DNA from: Veillonella sp. VA137
Lineage (GTDB): Bacteria > Bacillota > Negativicutes > Veillonellales > Veillonellaceae
NCBI RefSeq assembly: GCF_003992015.1
Contig: NZ_RQVK01000013.1
Location: forward strand, 1 to 54,030
Direction of reading: 5' to 3'
Length of the DNA stretch: 54,030 bases
The notes under the pieces: model-generated
The model's database searches: none
Told to the model about the DNA's origin: nothing
The model's input: only the letters and a program-made list of their open reading frames with translations
Program-made: the position numbers and the translations under genes
Shown here: positions 14,207 to 23,508 of the stretch, one piece after another
How positions within the stretch are numbered: position 1 is the first letter of the stretch
Layout: each line of letters begins with the position of its first letter

Positions 14207-15514
14207 ATGTTAAAGAAAATTGGACTGTCCGGGTGGATAGGCATCGGTCTTTTGGCTGGTGTGCTAGTAGGTGCAGTGGCACCAGATTTTGCGAAACAGT
14301 TAAAGCCTTTAGGTGATGTATTTATTCGCATGATTAAAATGATCGTAGTACCTTTAATTTTTAGCTCCCTAGTCATGGGTATTGCTGGCACAGGGGATTT
14401 TAAAAAATTAGGCCGCCTTGGGGGAAAAGCGATTCTATGGTTTGAATTAGCTACTACATTGGCATTATTTATTGCATTGTTTGCTGTGAATGTAGTAGAA
14501 CCCGGAGTGGGTGTGAATTTGACAGCTAGTGGTAGCGCTACGGATATCGTTAACAAAGCAGCCTCTAAAGGTCAAATGGACCATGTGCAAATGTTAGTGA
14601 ATATCATCCCAACGAATATTATTGACGCCATGGCTCGTGGAGATATGTTACAAATTATCTTCTTTAGCTGTATGTTTGCGATTGCAGCAGCAAGTTTGGG
14701 TAAAGAGGGAAAACAAATTGTAGACTTATCAAAAAGTATAGCCCACATCATGTTTAGAGTAACTCATTATGTCATGTATATTTCTCCTATTGGTATTTTT
14801 GGTGCTATTGCGTATACAGTAGGTGCCTTTGGGATTGAAATGCTGATTCCATTATTAAAATTAGTGTTTACTTTATATGCGGGGCTAATTGTGTTCCTTG
14901 CCATCGTACTGGGTATCGCATCGGCTTTAACAAAAGTGAACTTATTTAAATTATTCTTCGCACTGAAAGAGCCTACTATCCTAGCATTTACTACAGCTGC
15001 ATCAGAAGCCGCTTTACCAATTGCTATGGAAAAATTGAAAAAGATGGGGATTCCTAATCACATTGTAAGTTTTGTACTTCCTTTAGGTTATACATTTAAC
15101 TTAGATGGCTCTACATTGTATTCTGCATTAGCAGTTGTATTTATTGCACAAGTGTATGGCGTGCCATTTCCGATTGATCAACAAATTTTAATGATGATTA
15201 CCTTGATGTTATCTACTAAAGGGATTGCAGGGGTACCAGGAGGTTCCTTGATTGTAGTAGCAGCTACTAGTGCAGCTTTTGGACTGCCAGTGGAAGGCTT
15301 AGCTTTAATTTTGGGGATAGACCGTGTGTTAGATATGGGTCGTACTGTATGTAACTTGTTGGGTAACTGCATTGCGGCGGCTATCGTAGGCCGTTGGGAA
15401 CATGAAGTGTCTGCAGAAACATTGAGTCGACATATCGAGCATCCATTAACAGATGAAGAAGTAGCGGCGTTAGAGCAAAAACACTTAGAAGCTATGGCGG
15501 AGACCCACGCATAA
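14207..15514 (+). CDS. Dicarboxylate/amino acid:cation symporter (DAACS), paralogue 2
   Basis: 435 residues, very similar to the symporter ending at 13445 over its whole length (most of the first 80 residues are identical), so the pair arose by tandem duplication. It keeps T-T-A-A-S-E-A-A-L-P, N-L-D-G-S-T and D-M-G-R-T-V-C-N-L-L-G-N, including the Asn at the last position. Differences cluster in the helix 3-4 loop, around helix 6 and in the C-terminal tail. AAGGAG lies about 11 bases before the ATG. It has its own promoter, leader terminator and 3' terminator, so the two copies can be expressed separately. Substrate unknown; organic acids such as malate or fumarate, or acidic amino acids, are plausible. 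Confidence 0.88.
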   Translation: MLKKIGLSGWIGIGLLAGVLVGAVAPDFAKQLKPLGDVFIRMIKMIVVPLIFSSLVMGIAGTGDFKKLGRLGGKAILWFELATTLALFIALFAVNVVEPGVGVNLTASGSATDIVNKAASKGQMDHVQMLVNIIPTNIIDAMARGDMLQIIFFSCMFAIAAASLGKEGKQIVDLSKSIAHIMFRVTHYVMYISPIGIFGAIAYTVGAFGIEMLIPLLKLVFTLYAGLIVFLAIVLGIASALTKVNLFKLFFALKEPTILAFTTAASEAALPIAMEKLKKMGIPNHIVSFVLPLGYTFNLDGSTLYSALAVVFIAQVYGVPFPIDQQILMMITLMLSTKGIAGVPGGSLIVVAATSAAFGLPVEGLALILGIDRVLDMGRTVCNLLGNCIAAAIVGRWEHEVSAETLSRHIEHPLTDEEVAALEQKHLEAMAETHA

Positions 15515-15531
15515 TAGAATATAAAATACCT

Positions 15532-15574
15532 AAACACCATATGTATCTTTCACAGGTATATATGGTGTTTTTAT
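15532..15574 (+). terminator. Terminator of second symporter
   Basis: AAACACCATAT pairs with ATATGGTGTTT, with a T run following, 18 bases after the stop codon. Confidence 0.75.
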
Positions 15575-15724
15575 AACTTGTTATAGATATGTTTTTTGCA
15601 TTTATTAATAGACGAAATATGTAAATTCGTTGTATGATGTTCATAATAGACTATTTCTTTACTATAGTACTAGTGAAAAGTATGGTAGTTTGGAAAGATA
15701 AAGAATTGTAGTAAAGTTGTCACA

Positions 15725-15742
15725 GTCATGCAAGTGCATGAC
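15725..15742 (+). promoter_or_regulatory. Perfect palindrome just upstream of fhs
   Basis: GTCATGCA-AG-TGCATGAC is an 18-base perfect inverted repeat, 10 bases before the AAGGAGGG site of fhs. It could be a repressor or activator operator, or an mRNA hairpin that affects initiation. Confidence 0.45.
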
Positions 15743-15763
15743 GATACATAAGGAGGGAGACAC

Positions 15764-17434
15764 ATGTTAAGTGATATTGAAATTGCCCAACAGGCACAAA
15801 TGGAACCTATTGTGGAAATTGCAAAACGATGCAATTTAGCAGAAGATGAATTAGAATTATATGGAAAATATAAAGCAAAAGTGTCCTTTGATGCGATGGA
15901 ACGCTTACAGGATACACCGAATGGTAAGCTGGTACTAGTTACAGCCATCACACCTACACCAGCAGGAGAAGGCAAGTCTACCACTACTATTGGATTGACA
16001 CAAGCTTTGCAACAAATTGGTGTGAATAGTATTGCTGTATTGCGCGAACCATCCTTAGGACCAGTATTCGGTGTCAAAGGTGGTGCTGCTGGTGGTGGAT
16101 ATGCGCAGGTAGTGCCAATGGAAGATATTAATCTTCATTTTACAGGGGATATGCATGCCATAACGGCGGCGAATAACTTGTTATCAGCAATGATTGATAA
16201 TCATATTTTCCAAGGCAATGCACTACAAATCGATGTGCGTCGTATTAGTTGGAAACGCGTATTAGATATGAATGATCGTGCTTTACGTAATGTGGTCATT
16301 GGCATGGGTGGACCTATGAGTGGTGTACCACGGGAAGATCATTTCATGATTACCGTAGCCTCTGAAATTATGGCCATTTTATGCTTGGCTCGTGATTTAG
16401 AAGATTTAAAAGCACGATTTGGTCGTATTGTCATTGGTACAAACCTGTCTGGAGATCCTGTATTTGTTCACCAATTAGGTTGTGAAGGCGCCATGGCGTT
16501 ACTCATGAAAGATGCTATCAAACCTAACTTAGTACAAACCTTAGAACATACACCAGTATTGATCCATGGTGGTCCATTTGCGAATATTGCCCATGGATGT
16601 AACTCTATCATTGCTACCAAGCTAGGATTAAAATTAGGCGATGTAGTCATTACAGAAGCGGGATTTGGGGCGGATTTAGGAGCAGAGAAATTCTTGCATA
16701 TTAAGTGTCATTATGGAGACATCTTCCCTGATGCAGTGGTCATCGTAGCCACTATCCGCGCCTTAAAAATGCATGGAGGAGTGCCAAAATCAGAGTTAAC
16801 CAAAGAAAATGTAAAAGCACTAGAACGGGGCTTTGTGAATTTAGGGAAACAAATCGCCAATATGAGAGCCTTTGGGTTACCAGTATTAGTGAGTATTAAT
16901 AAATTTGCTACGGATACACCAGCTGAAATCGATGCATTATTGCAATTATGTGATCATTACGGTGTAGATGTAAGCCTTAATGAATGCTGGGAAAAAGGTG
17001 GAGCCGGCGGTATTGATATGGCAAAACAAGTGATGGGTATGTTGGAAGGAACAGATATCAAGCCAACTGCTTTATACGATGTGAAAGATAGTATTCCTAA
17101 TAAGTTAACGGCTATTGTAAAAGAAATTTATGGTGGCAATGGTGTAGAATTTACCAGTGCAGCGAAAAAGCAAATTGCTCAATTGGAAGAATGGGGATTG
17201 GCAGACTTACCGGTATGTGTGGCAAAAACACAATATTCCTTAAGTGATAATCCGGAGTTACTAGGAGCCCCTACAGACTTTACGATTACTGTGCAAGATG
17301 TACGAATTGCCAATGGGGCTGGATTTATTGTGTGTCAAACAAGCAATATTATGGTCATGCCAGGGTTACCGAAACAACCAGCAGCTCTTGGTATGGATGT
17401 AACAGCAGAAGGGACTATTAAAGGATTGTTTTAG
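15764..17434 (+). CDS. fhs: Formate-tetrahydrofolate ligase
   Basis: 556 residues, the standard length. P-loop [10 protein letters not shown] (65-74), then the family blocks [19 protein letters not shown] and FTGDMHAI (about 94-128), and a C-terminal [10 protein letters not shown] segment. It reversibly forms 10-formyl-THF from formate, THF and ATP in the cytosol. In anaerobes that break down purines or histidine the reverse reaction yields ATP. AAGGAGGG lies 7 bases before the ATG. fchA starts 8 bases after its stop, followed by a large regulator and a transporter on the same strand, so the four genes are probably one unit. Confidence 0.95.
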   Translation: MLSDIEIAQQAQMEPIVEIAKRCNLAEDELELYGKYKAKVSFDAMERLQDTPNGKLVLVTAITPTPAGEGKSTTTIGLTQALQQIGVNSIAVLREPSLGPVFGVKGGAAGGGYAQVVPMEDINLHFTGDMHAITAANNLLSAMIDNHIFQGNALQIDVRRISWKRVLDMNDRALRNVVIGMGGPMSGVPREDHFMITVASEIMAILCLARDLEDLKARFGRIVIGTNLSGDPVFVHQLGCEGAMALLMKDAIKPNLVQTLEHTPVLIHGGPFANIAHGCNSIIATKLGLKLGDVVITEAGFGADLGAEKFLHIKCHYGDIFPDAVVIVATIRALKMHGGVPKSELTKENVKALERGFVNLGKQIANMRAFGLPVLVSINKFATDTPAEIDALLQLCDHYGVDVSLNECWEKGGAGGIDMAKQVMGMLEGTDIKPTALYDVKDSIPNKLTAIVKEIYGGNGVEFTSAAKKQIAQLEEWGLADLPVCVAKTQYSLSDNPELLGAPTDFTITVQDVRIANGAGFIVCQTSNIMVMPGLPKQPAALGMDVTAEGTIKGLF

Positions 17435-17442
17435 GAGGAATG

Positions 17443-18063
17443 ATGGAATTACATAACGCATCTGTATTAGAGTTTATTCGTGACCTTGGTTCTAGTGCAC
17501 CAGCCCCAGGAGGTGGCAGTGTGGCGGCGATGAATGGCGCTATGGCGGCCGCTTTAATTGAAATGGTAGCAAATTTAACAATTGGGAATGCAAAATACGA
17601 AGCGGTCCATGAGGAGATGAAGGCTATTCAAAAAGAAGTAAGCCAAGTCAAAGAAGACTTTGTTCACTATATTAATAAAGATAGTGCTGCTTTTATGGAG
17701 TTAATGGGAGCTTTCAAATTACCAAAAGAAACAGATGAAGAAAAAGTATTTCGTAAAGCTGAAATACAACGTACAACGAAACAAGCAGCCTTAGTGCCTT
17801 ATGAAATTGGTAAATTAGCATATACTTTATTACCCTTGACGGAAACAGTCATTGTAAAAGGAAATACCAATGCCATTACGGATGGGATGATTGCTACGAT
17901 TAATGCAAGAGCTGCTGTAAAGAGTGCCTTTTTAAATGTGAAAATCAATTTAGGATCTATACAAGATGCAGAGTTTGTGAAACAATTGGCAGATAGCATG
18001 GAAGAGATAGAAGCTGTGTTAGATGTAGAGGAACAACGATTGTTAGGTCTTGCTAAGGTATAA
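17443..18063 (+). CDS. fchA: Methenyl-THF cyclohydrolase / formimino-THF cyclodeaminase family protein
   Basis: About 206 residues. The N-terminal S-x-A-P-A-P-G-G-G-S-V-A-A motif (about 18-30) and an all-helical pattern mark the FTCD_C family. Members act as FchA (5,10-methenyl-THF to 10-formyl-THF) or as formimino-THF cyclodeaminase (releasing ammonia). Adjacent fhs supports a joint role around 10-formyl-THF. The fused formiminotransferase domain of animal FTCD is absent. Two ATG codons (17440 and 17443) follow AGGAGG; the second has better spacing. The next gene, the BTAD regulator, begins 30 bases later. Confidence 0.85.
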   Translation: MELHNASVLEFIRDLGSSAPAPGGGSVAAMNGAMAAALIEMVANLTIGNAKYEAVHEEMKAIQKEVSQVKEDFVHYINKDSAAFMELMGAFKLPKETDEEKVFRKAEIQRTTKQAALVPYEIGKLAYTLLPLTETVIVKGNTNAITDGMIATINARAAVKSAFLNVKINLGSIQDAEFVKQLADSMEEIEAVLDVEEQRLLGLAKV

Positions 18064-18093
18064 GACCCATCATAATGGAATGAAGGAAATCAT

Positions 18094-21000
18094 ATGGGGA
18101 TAGAAATTCATTTATTAGGGACACCACGGATACAAGTAGATGGGAAAGATATCTTTTTTACCTATGGAAAAGTACAAGCACTCATTTATTATATGGTGGT
18201 AAAAGGAGTAGCCCTCCGAGATGAAATTAGCGGTTTATTGTGGCCTGAAAAATCGGAGGTCAATGCCAGAAAAAACTTAAGAAATGCCATTTATGAGGCA
18301 AAAAAGCTATTGGGGGCAGATGTATTTGTATCACCGAGGAACGCTGTATTACAATGGAATCCTACGACACAAATCTATGTGGATGTACATCAGTTTCAAA
18401 GGAACCCTAAACAATATATAGATATTTACAAAGGGGAATTTTTACAAGGATTTTATGTAAAAGATGCAGTGGCTTATGAAGATTGGTATTTAGGGGAACG
18501 AAGTCGTCTTAAATCTATATACATGGAGGCGGTCTATGATTTAGTAGATGCAGGGATTGAGGAAAAAAATATCGCCTGTATTGAGCGATATATTCCTGTC
18601 CTATTGTCCTATGACCCCTATAACGAAGAGCGGTTTAGTGCGATTTTGGAACTGATTATGAGCCAAGGTTTCACGACCATGGGGAAACAGTTATACCATC
18701 AACTGCAATGTATTTACGCAGATGATTTAGATGAAAGTGTACCTAACGCTCTTCGAGAAGCCATGCATTTATCAAAAGTACAAAAGCAAGAGGCAGTGTC
18801 CTTTGTAGAACATACGATGTTGAAGGGCCGTGATGCAGAAGCAGGAGAGGTGCAGAAGTATTTGCACTTCTTTGAAGATACTCCCTTAGCTCTGCGTATC
18901 ACAGGAGATACGGGAAGCGGTAAAACGAGCCTCGTAGAATATATACGAGATAAAGTAGAGCCCTACAGATGTGTGTTAGATAGCCAATGTTATGAAGAGG
19001 AACAAGGCTTGCTATTGCATGCGTGGATTCCTATTGTAGGAAAGATACTTGAAGAAATCGAATTACAAGGTCTGGAAAACATCGAATTACGGCGTATTTA
19101 TGAAATCTTTCCACAGTTAGATCGCCGTATGGCTCGAGACTTGGGCTTTTTAGAAGTAACGGAAGCATTACCTTTTGATGTAGTGTACCAAGCAGTATCA
19201 AATTTGCTAGAACAGGTGTCGGAAGAAATTCCTTTTACATTGATCTTTGAAGATGTGCAATGGATGGACTCCTTAAGTTTTTCTTTGTTAAGTTTATTGC
19301 TGTTACATCATAGGTCTGAACGTCTTATGATCATTGTTACTGACGTAGAGGAAGTAAAAGGCATGCATCAACGAACCTTGCAAAGTTTAGAACAGCAGAA
19401 AGCATTGCAAAGTATTTTCTTGTTGCCTTTACCAGATGAACGGATGCGAGCTTTTATCTTAGACCGAGAACCTACGTTACAGGACACAGATATAGTGGAT
19501 CAATTAGTGGAAGTCAGTCGAGGCAATCTGTTAGTGCTCATAGAAAGTATGCAACTATGGAAAGAGTATGGTTCCATTTATGGTTTGACTAAAGATATGG
19601 AACTGCTCTATAGCAAGAAATGCGATGCGTTATCTGAAGAAGAACGTAAATTGGCGGAGTTTATCAGTTTATTCTATAATGAAGCACCATTAGGGATGAT
19701 TGAACAATATATGGGCTTGGATAAACTGCGTCTGTTGCAAACTTTAGAGGAGTTGGAAAGAAAAGGATTCATTGATTACCGTACACAACATGGTGAAGTG
19801 CAATATAGTTTAAAGCAATTCAAGTGCAAAGAGTATTTACGGGATCAAATGGCTATCGATCGCCGTCAAATTTTGCATGCCTATTTGGGGGAAGCCTGGG
19901 AAAAACGGTTAACACACTCCAAGGAAGATATGATTCGCTATAAGCAATTAGAATTTCATTTCCGTGAAGCAGGACAATACCAAAAAGCTTTGATGTATAA
20001 ATTAAAATCTTTTATGCATTATTTGAACTTTAATAAAGATGCCTCTCCAGAACTTGGCGTAGGGGAATTATCTTCTGTCTATGCAGGGTATTTTATGGGA
20101 GAGGCCACACAGAAGGCATTGCGAGAAATTGAAGATGATTTGGAACATGCCTATGCATTATATGGTGATACACCGGAAATGAAGGCTTTGGAATTGCCCT
20201 ATTTATATGGTGTTGGTAAGTATTTTATGAGTCGAGGCGATGCAGGTGGGGGTGTACGATACTTTCAAGAGTTACTAGAAGAAAGTAAACTCCAAGATGC
20301 AGCGAACTATACATTGAAAGCCTACAAAGAGCTTATCTATTACCATTTGCAAAAGCGTCATGTTCTAGAGATACATCAATATACCACAAAGGCTCTTGCA
20401 TTGGCAGAGCAGTACCATTTCAAAAAGGAGATCGGGGTTATATTAAGACTGAAAGCATTGGCTTTCATTATGGAAGGTCAGCCAGAACAGGCAATTCCCC
20501 TCTTAGAGGAATCCATACGATTATTCTCGGTAACCCAAACTGTGGCCCGCAGATATGCTATTAATATCGCGGCGGCCTATAACTATTTAGGAGATATTGG
20601 AAAAAGTCAATCTCGTCTGGAGACGGCATTAGAGATGTATCAAAAAGCACTGGACTATTGCGATAAAGCAGAGCTATATAGTTCGTGGATTGTATTTGCC
20701 ACCAATGCGGGTATGACAGCTTTTGCATTGCAGGAATATGAAGTAGCATCCACCTATTTTCAACAGTCCTATGAATTATGCTTGCAATATACCATAAGTC
20801 GACGAAGACCGACTATTGAGGCATACCTTGGTTTGTTAGCCCGAATTAAAGGAGATGCGCAGACAGCTGTATCCTATTTGGAATCTGCCCAATCTCATGG
20901 TGTGGTCGAGCAACATGGACAAGAAGTTGGTCGTGTGCATTGGGCTATTTGTTTCCTCAAAACTGAGTATCCTAGTGCAGAGGTGAATCAAGCTTTTTCT

Positions 21001-21102
21001 GAAAGTTTGGACACCTATGGTACAATAGCATTGCAACAATTAGATGGCTATGGAGATGTGTGGGAACGGACGTACCTAGAACAGTTGCTCCAAGCCGAGT
21101 AA
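18094..21102 (+). CDS. BTAD-type transcriptional regulator with AAA ATPase and TPR repeats
   Basis: 1002 residues. Residues 1-~90 are a winged helix like that of SARP/OmpR regulators (HLLGTPRIQVDG, then a helix pair ending in LLWPEKSEVNARKNLRNAIYEAKK). Residues ~95-240 are the helical BTAD domain. Then comes an NTPase with Walker A G-D-T-G-S-G-K-T-S (271-279) and Walker B F-E-D-V-Q-W-M-D (about 385-392), and a long helical C-terminus (~600-1000) with TPR-like repeats. This is the AfsR/MalT-like (STAND) layout, where ligand binding drives ATP-dependent oligomerisation. It lies between fhs-fchA and a transporter gene 22 bases downstream, so it probably activates this cluster; the signal is unknown. 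Confidence 0.85.
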   Translation: MGIEIHLLGTPRIQVDGKDIFFTYGKVQALIYYMVVKGVALRDEISGLLWPEKSEVNARKNLRNAIYEAKKLLGADVFVSPRNAVLQWNPTTQIYVDVHQFQRNPKQYIDIYKGEFLQGFYVKDAVAYEDWYLGERSRLKSIYMEAVYDLVDAGIEEKNIACIERYIPVLLSYDPYNEERFSAILELIMSQGFTTMGKQLYHQLQCIYADDLDESVPNALREAMHLSKVQKQEAVSFVEHTMLKGRDAEAGEVQKYLHFFEDTPLALRITGDTGSGKTSLVEYIRDKVEPYRCVLDSQCYEEEQGLLLHAWIPIVGKILEEIELQGLENIELRRIYEIFPQLDRRMARDLGFLEVTEALPFDVVYQAVSNLLEQVSEEIPFTLIFEDVQWMDSLSFSLLSLLLLHHRSERLMIIVTDVEEVKGMHQRTLQSLEQQKALQSIFLLPLPDERMRAFILDREPTLQDTDIVDQLVEVSRGNLLVLIESMQLWKEYGSIYGLTKDMELLYSKKCDALSEEERKLAEFISLFYNEAPLGMIEQYMGLDKLRLLQTLEELERKGFIDYRTQHGEVQYSLKQFKCKEYLRDQMAIDRRQILHAYLGEAWEKRLTHSKEDMIRYKQLEFHFREAGQYQKALMYKLKSFMHYLNFNKDASPELGVGELSSVYAGYFMGEATQKALREIEDDLEHAYALYGDTPEMKALELPYLYGVGKYFMSRGDAGGGVRYFQELLEESKLQDAANYTLKAYKELIYYHLQKRHVLEIHQYTTKALALAEQYHFKKEIGVILRLKALAFIMEGQPEQAIPLLEESIRLFSVTQTVARRYAINIAAAYNYLGDIGKSQSRLETALEMYQKALDYCDKAELYSSWIVFATNAGMTAFALQEYEVASTYFQQSYELCLQYTISRRRPTIEAYLGLLARIKGDAQTAVSYLESAQSHGVVEQHGQEVGRVHWAICFLKTEYPSAEVNQAFSESLDTYGTIALQQLDGYGDVWERTYLEQLLQAE

Positions 21103-21124
21103 GTACAAAAGAAGGAGATCCTAA

Positions 21125-22426
21125 ATGGATATAGTGTTAAACCCCATAGTGTTATCAGTCATCGCCATGTCGATTCTGTGTTTGCTGCGATTTAACGTGT
21201 TATTATCGGTTATCGTAGCTTCCTTAGTAGCAGGCTTGGCAGGTGGCATGACGGTAACCACTACCATCGAATCCTTAATCGGTGGTATGGGTGGCAACTC
21301 AGAGACTGCATTTAGTTATATTTTATTGGGCGCCTTAGCCATTGTTATTGGTCGATCTGGGCTAGCCACAGTAGTCACTAAAAAGATTACGAATATTGTA
21401 GGTACAAAAAAAGTGGCATTTACATTGCTCATCGCCTTTGTATCCTGTTTTTCACAAAACTTAATTCCTGTGCACATTGCCTTCATTCCTATTTTGATTC
21501 CACCCCTATTAGTGGTGATGAATCGTATGAAAATAGACCGTAGAGCGGTGGCGTGCGCCTTAACATTTGGACTGAAAGCGCCGTATGTATCATTGCCAGT
21601 TGGCTTTGGTTTGCTATTTATGACTATTATCAAAGATCAAATGGTAGCGAACGGTGTGAATGTATCGATTTCAGATATAGCTTCTGTTATGTGGATTGGT
21701 GGCATATCCATGGTGGTAGGATTATTACTTGCCATTGTGTACTATAGTCGAAATCGTGAGTATGAAGATATTGCGGTGGAGCAAGAAGAATCTACAGAGC
21801 ATACAACTCGTATGACGACGGATTGTTGGAAAGGATTAGCAGGAGCAGCGGTGGCTTTTGTGGCACAACTGTATTTTAAATCTTTACCAATTGGTGCGTT
21901 GGCAGGACTAGCTGTATTCTTTGCTACGGGACTTATCAAATGGTCTAAAATGGATGAAGATGTGGATGGTGGTATTCGCATGATGGGGACCATAGCATTT
22001 GTTATGTTAATTGCTGCAGGTTATGCGAATGTATTGCGAGAAACAAACTCTGTAGAACATTTAGTATCAGCCACAGTATCTATTATTGATTCTAAATTAG
22101 TAGGGGCTATCGTGATGCTTATCGTTGGCTTGCTCATTACTATGGGTATCGGTACATCTTTTGGTACCATTCCGGTCATTGCATCCATATATATTCCTAT
22201 GGGATTACATTTAGGTTTTTCAGTACCGGCTATCATCTTATTAATCGGTATAGCAGCTGCATTAGGGGATGCGGGATCACCTGCATCGGATTCTACATTG
22301 GGACCTACATCGGGGCTTAATGCAGATGGACAACACAATCATATATGGGATACTTGCGTGCCCACATTTATATTTTATGACATTACCTTGCTAGTAGGTG
22401 GTGTTGTAGGGGCATTGGTGTTATAA
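21125..22426 (+). CDS. YuiF-type Na+/H+ antiporter family transporter (possible amino acid permease)
   Basis: 433 residues with 11-12 hydrophobic segments. The G-x-A-A-A-L-G-D-A-G-S-P-A-S-D-S-T-L-G-P-T segment (about 379-397), with charged residues inside a membrane region, is typical of the NhaC-like 'Na+/H+ antiporter family' to which B. subtilis YuiF belongs. Comparative studies have predicted YuiF proteins to be histidine permeases, which I recall but cannot test here. AAGGAG lies 7 bases before the ATG, 22 bases after the large regulator. If it imports histidine, its link to fhs-fchA would make sense, because formimino groups from histidine enter the THF pool. Confidence 0.7.
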   Translation: MDIVLNPIVLSVIAMSILCLLRFNVLLSVIVASLVAGLAGGMTVTTTIESLIGGMGGNSETAFSYILLGALAIVIGRSGLATVVTKKITNIVGTKKVAFTLLIAFVSCFSQNLIPVHIAFIPILIPPLLVVMNRMKIDRRAVACALTFGLKAPYVSLPVGFGLLFMTIIKDQMVANGVNVSISDIASVMWIGGISMVVGLLLAIVYYSRNREYEDIAVEQEESTEHTTRMTTDCWKGLAGAAVAFVAQLYFKSLPIGALAGLAVFFATGLIKWSKMDEDVDGGIRMMGTIAFVMLIAAGYANVLRETNSVEHLVSATVSIIDSKLVGAIVMLIVGLLITMGIGTSFGTIPVIASIYIPMGLHLGFSVPAIILLIGIAAALGDAGSPASDSTLGPTSGLNADGQHNHIWDTCVPTFIFYDITLLVGGVVGALVL

Positions 22427-22429
22427 AGT

Positions 22430-22467
22430 AAAAGGACTGTAACTTATGTAGAGTTGCAGTCCTTTTG
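22430..22467. terminator. Terminator of the fhs-fchA-regulator-transporter unit
   Basis: A 15-base arm AAAAGGACTGTAACT pairs with AGTTGCAGTCCTTTT (one mismatch), with T-rich ends on both strands. Confidence 0.8.
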
Positions 22468-22493
22468 TATAGGCTCTATACCATATTATGATT

Positions 22494-22703
22494 TTATACT
22501 ATATTTTGAGGCGGTTCTCCGTATAAGCGAGTCATAGCTTTACGGGTAACAAGCCACGTCTTACCTGATTGGCGACATTCTTCTTGAGTGAAAGCCAAAT
22601 CCCCTTTTACCCTACCGATGCATTTTTGTTTTAATGTATCGACGGAAACATGCCAAAGCTCAGCACATTCCTTTAATGTTAAGACCTCATGTAATGGGTT
22701 CAT
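22494..22703 (-). CDS. Small helix-turn-helix protein
   Basis: 69 residues. L-T-L-K-E-C-A-E-L-W-H-V-S-V-D-T-L-K-Q is a clear helix-turn-helix of the excisionase/MerR-like HTH_17 kind, followed by R-Q-S-G-K-T-W-L-V-T-R-K-A-M-T-R-L-Y-G-E, a wing common to small DNA-binding proteins of Firmicutes mobile elements and toxin-antitoxin loci. The ATG at 22703 has AAGGA 10 bases upstream; the frame also holds a GTG at 22712, which is too close to that site. A TATAAT box lies at about 22740 on the minus strand. Its target is unknown. Together with the next small gene, the tandem repeats and tRNA-Lys it looks like the remnant of an integrated element. Confidence 0.65.
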   Translation of the reverse strand: MNPLHEVLTLKECAELWHVSVDTLKQKCIGRVKGDLAFTQEECRQSGKTWLVTRKAMTRLYGEPPQNIV

Positions 22704-22922
22704 TATTTTCACATCCTTTCCATGATATATGTTAGATGTATTATACAGGAAATTATTGACTGTATATAGTGGATTGTGTTTAAATAGGGAAAATGATTTA
22801 TTTTAATTTCCGAGTCCTCTTGCTGTTAAAGTATCGCATATGTATGGGATCTAGGGAATTAGAGATTAATTATGGTAATGGGCAAAATAAAAAGATGATA
22901 TTTACAAGAGAAGGTGCGAAAC

Positions 22923-23120
22923 ATGACTGAAAATAATAATGGTTGGGGTGGTGTTCGTGAAGGAGCTGGTCGAAAAACTGGATGGAGAAAAGGATTCTCT
23001 GAAGAACGGAAACAACGGCAAGTACGAGCCCACGAAGATGAATGGGAAATGATTAAAGAGTTCGTGCAAATCGTAAAGAAAGATAAAGAACGAGCCCAAC
23101 GAATATTAGAAACAGAATAA
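22923..23120 (+). CDS. Small GxGAGRK-motif protein, function unknown
   Basis: 65 residues, highly charged. The N-terminal G-W-G-G-V-R-E-G-A-G-R-K-T-G-W-R-K is the Gly/Arg motif seen at the start of many small phage and mobile-element DNA-binding proteins. The rest (R-A-H-E-D-E-W-E-M-I-K-E-F-V) is a short amphipathic helical region like that of ribbon-helix-helix or regulatory peptides. GAAGG lies 9 bases before the ATG. It is monocistronic, with a strong hairpin after the stop. I do not recognise a named family. Confidence 0.55.
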   Translation: MTENNNGWGGVREGAGRKTGWRKGFSEERKQRQVRAHEDEWEMIKEFVQIVKKDKERAQRILETE

Positions 23121-23124
23121 AAAT

Positions 23125-23181
23125 AATGCACGTAGTTTCACGAATTAGCAAAACAGCTAGCCGTGGACTACGTGCATTTTT
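23125..23181 (+). terminator. Terminator after small GRK protein
   Basis: A 12-bp stem AATGCACGTAGT / ACTACGTGCATT closed over a 30-base loop and followed by a T run. The large loop contains a further small inverted repeat. Confidence 0.65.
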
Positions 23182-23194
23182 CAAGGAATCAAGT

Positions 23195-23238
23195 AAGCTG
23201 GGGTCAAGCTGGGGTCAAGCTGGGGTCAAAATGGGGTC
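23195..23238 (+). repeat. 11-bp tandem repeat, four units
   Basis: AAGCTGGGGTC occurs three times exactly (23195-23205, 23206-23216, 23217-23227), then AAAATGGGGTC (23228-23238). The units are contiguous, iteron-like, and lie 75 bases from the 3' end of tRNA-Lys. Confidence 0.85.
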
Positions 23239-23280
23239 AACTTGAAAAAGTTACGTCAATCAATTATAGTGTTACAAAAC

Positions 23281-23308
23281 AAAAGAACCGCACTGTTGTA
23301 CGGTTCTA
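23281..23308 (-). terminator. Terminator of tRNA-Lys
   Basis: On the minus strand GAACCG / CGGTTC with a 10-base loop and a TTTTG tail, starting a few bases after the CCA end. Confidence 0.8.
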
Positions 23309-23312
23309 GGCG

Positions 23313-23388
23313 TGGTGGAACACCAGGGGTTCGAACCCTGGACCCTCTGATTAAGAGTCAGATGCTCTGCCAGCTGAGCTAGTGTTCC
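23313..23388 (-). tRNA. tRNA-Lys(CUU)
   Basis: A 76-base cloverleaf on the minus strand: acceptor GGAACAC / GTGTTCC, discriminator A, encoded CCA, anticodon stem TCTGA / TCAGA around loop CTCTTAA (anticodon CTT), and T-arm CCAGG-GTTCGAA-CCTGG. It lies between the accessory small genes and the ribosomal gene cluster. Confidence 0.97.
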
Positions 23389-23508
23389 ATAAGACGAGAT
23401 AAATTATGTTTTTATTATAGACCTATCATTCAAATTTGTAAACGAAAAATTTATAATTTACATAGGTAACTGCTTGCTATTTACGAGGTTCTATGTAATA
23501 ATAGAGGA

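Noticed and set aside
23195-23238. CRISPR array
   Set aside because: The repeats are 11 bases and contiguous, with no spacers, and no cas genes are near.
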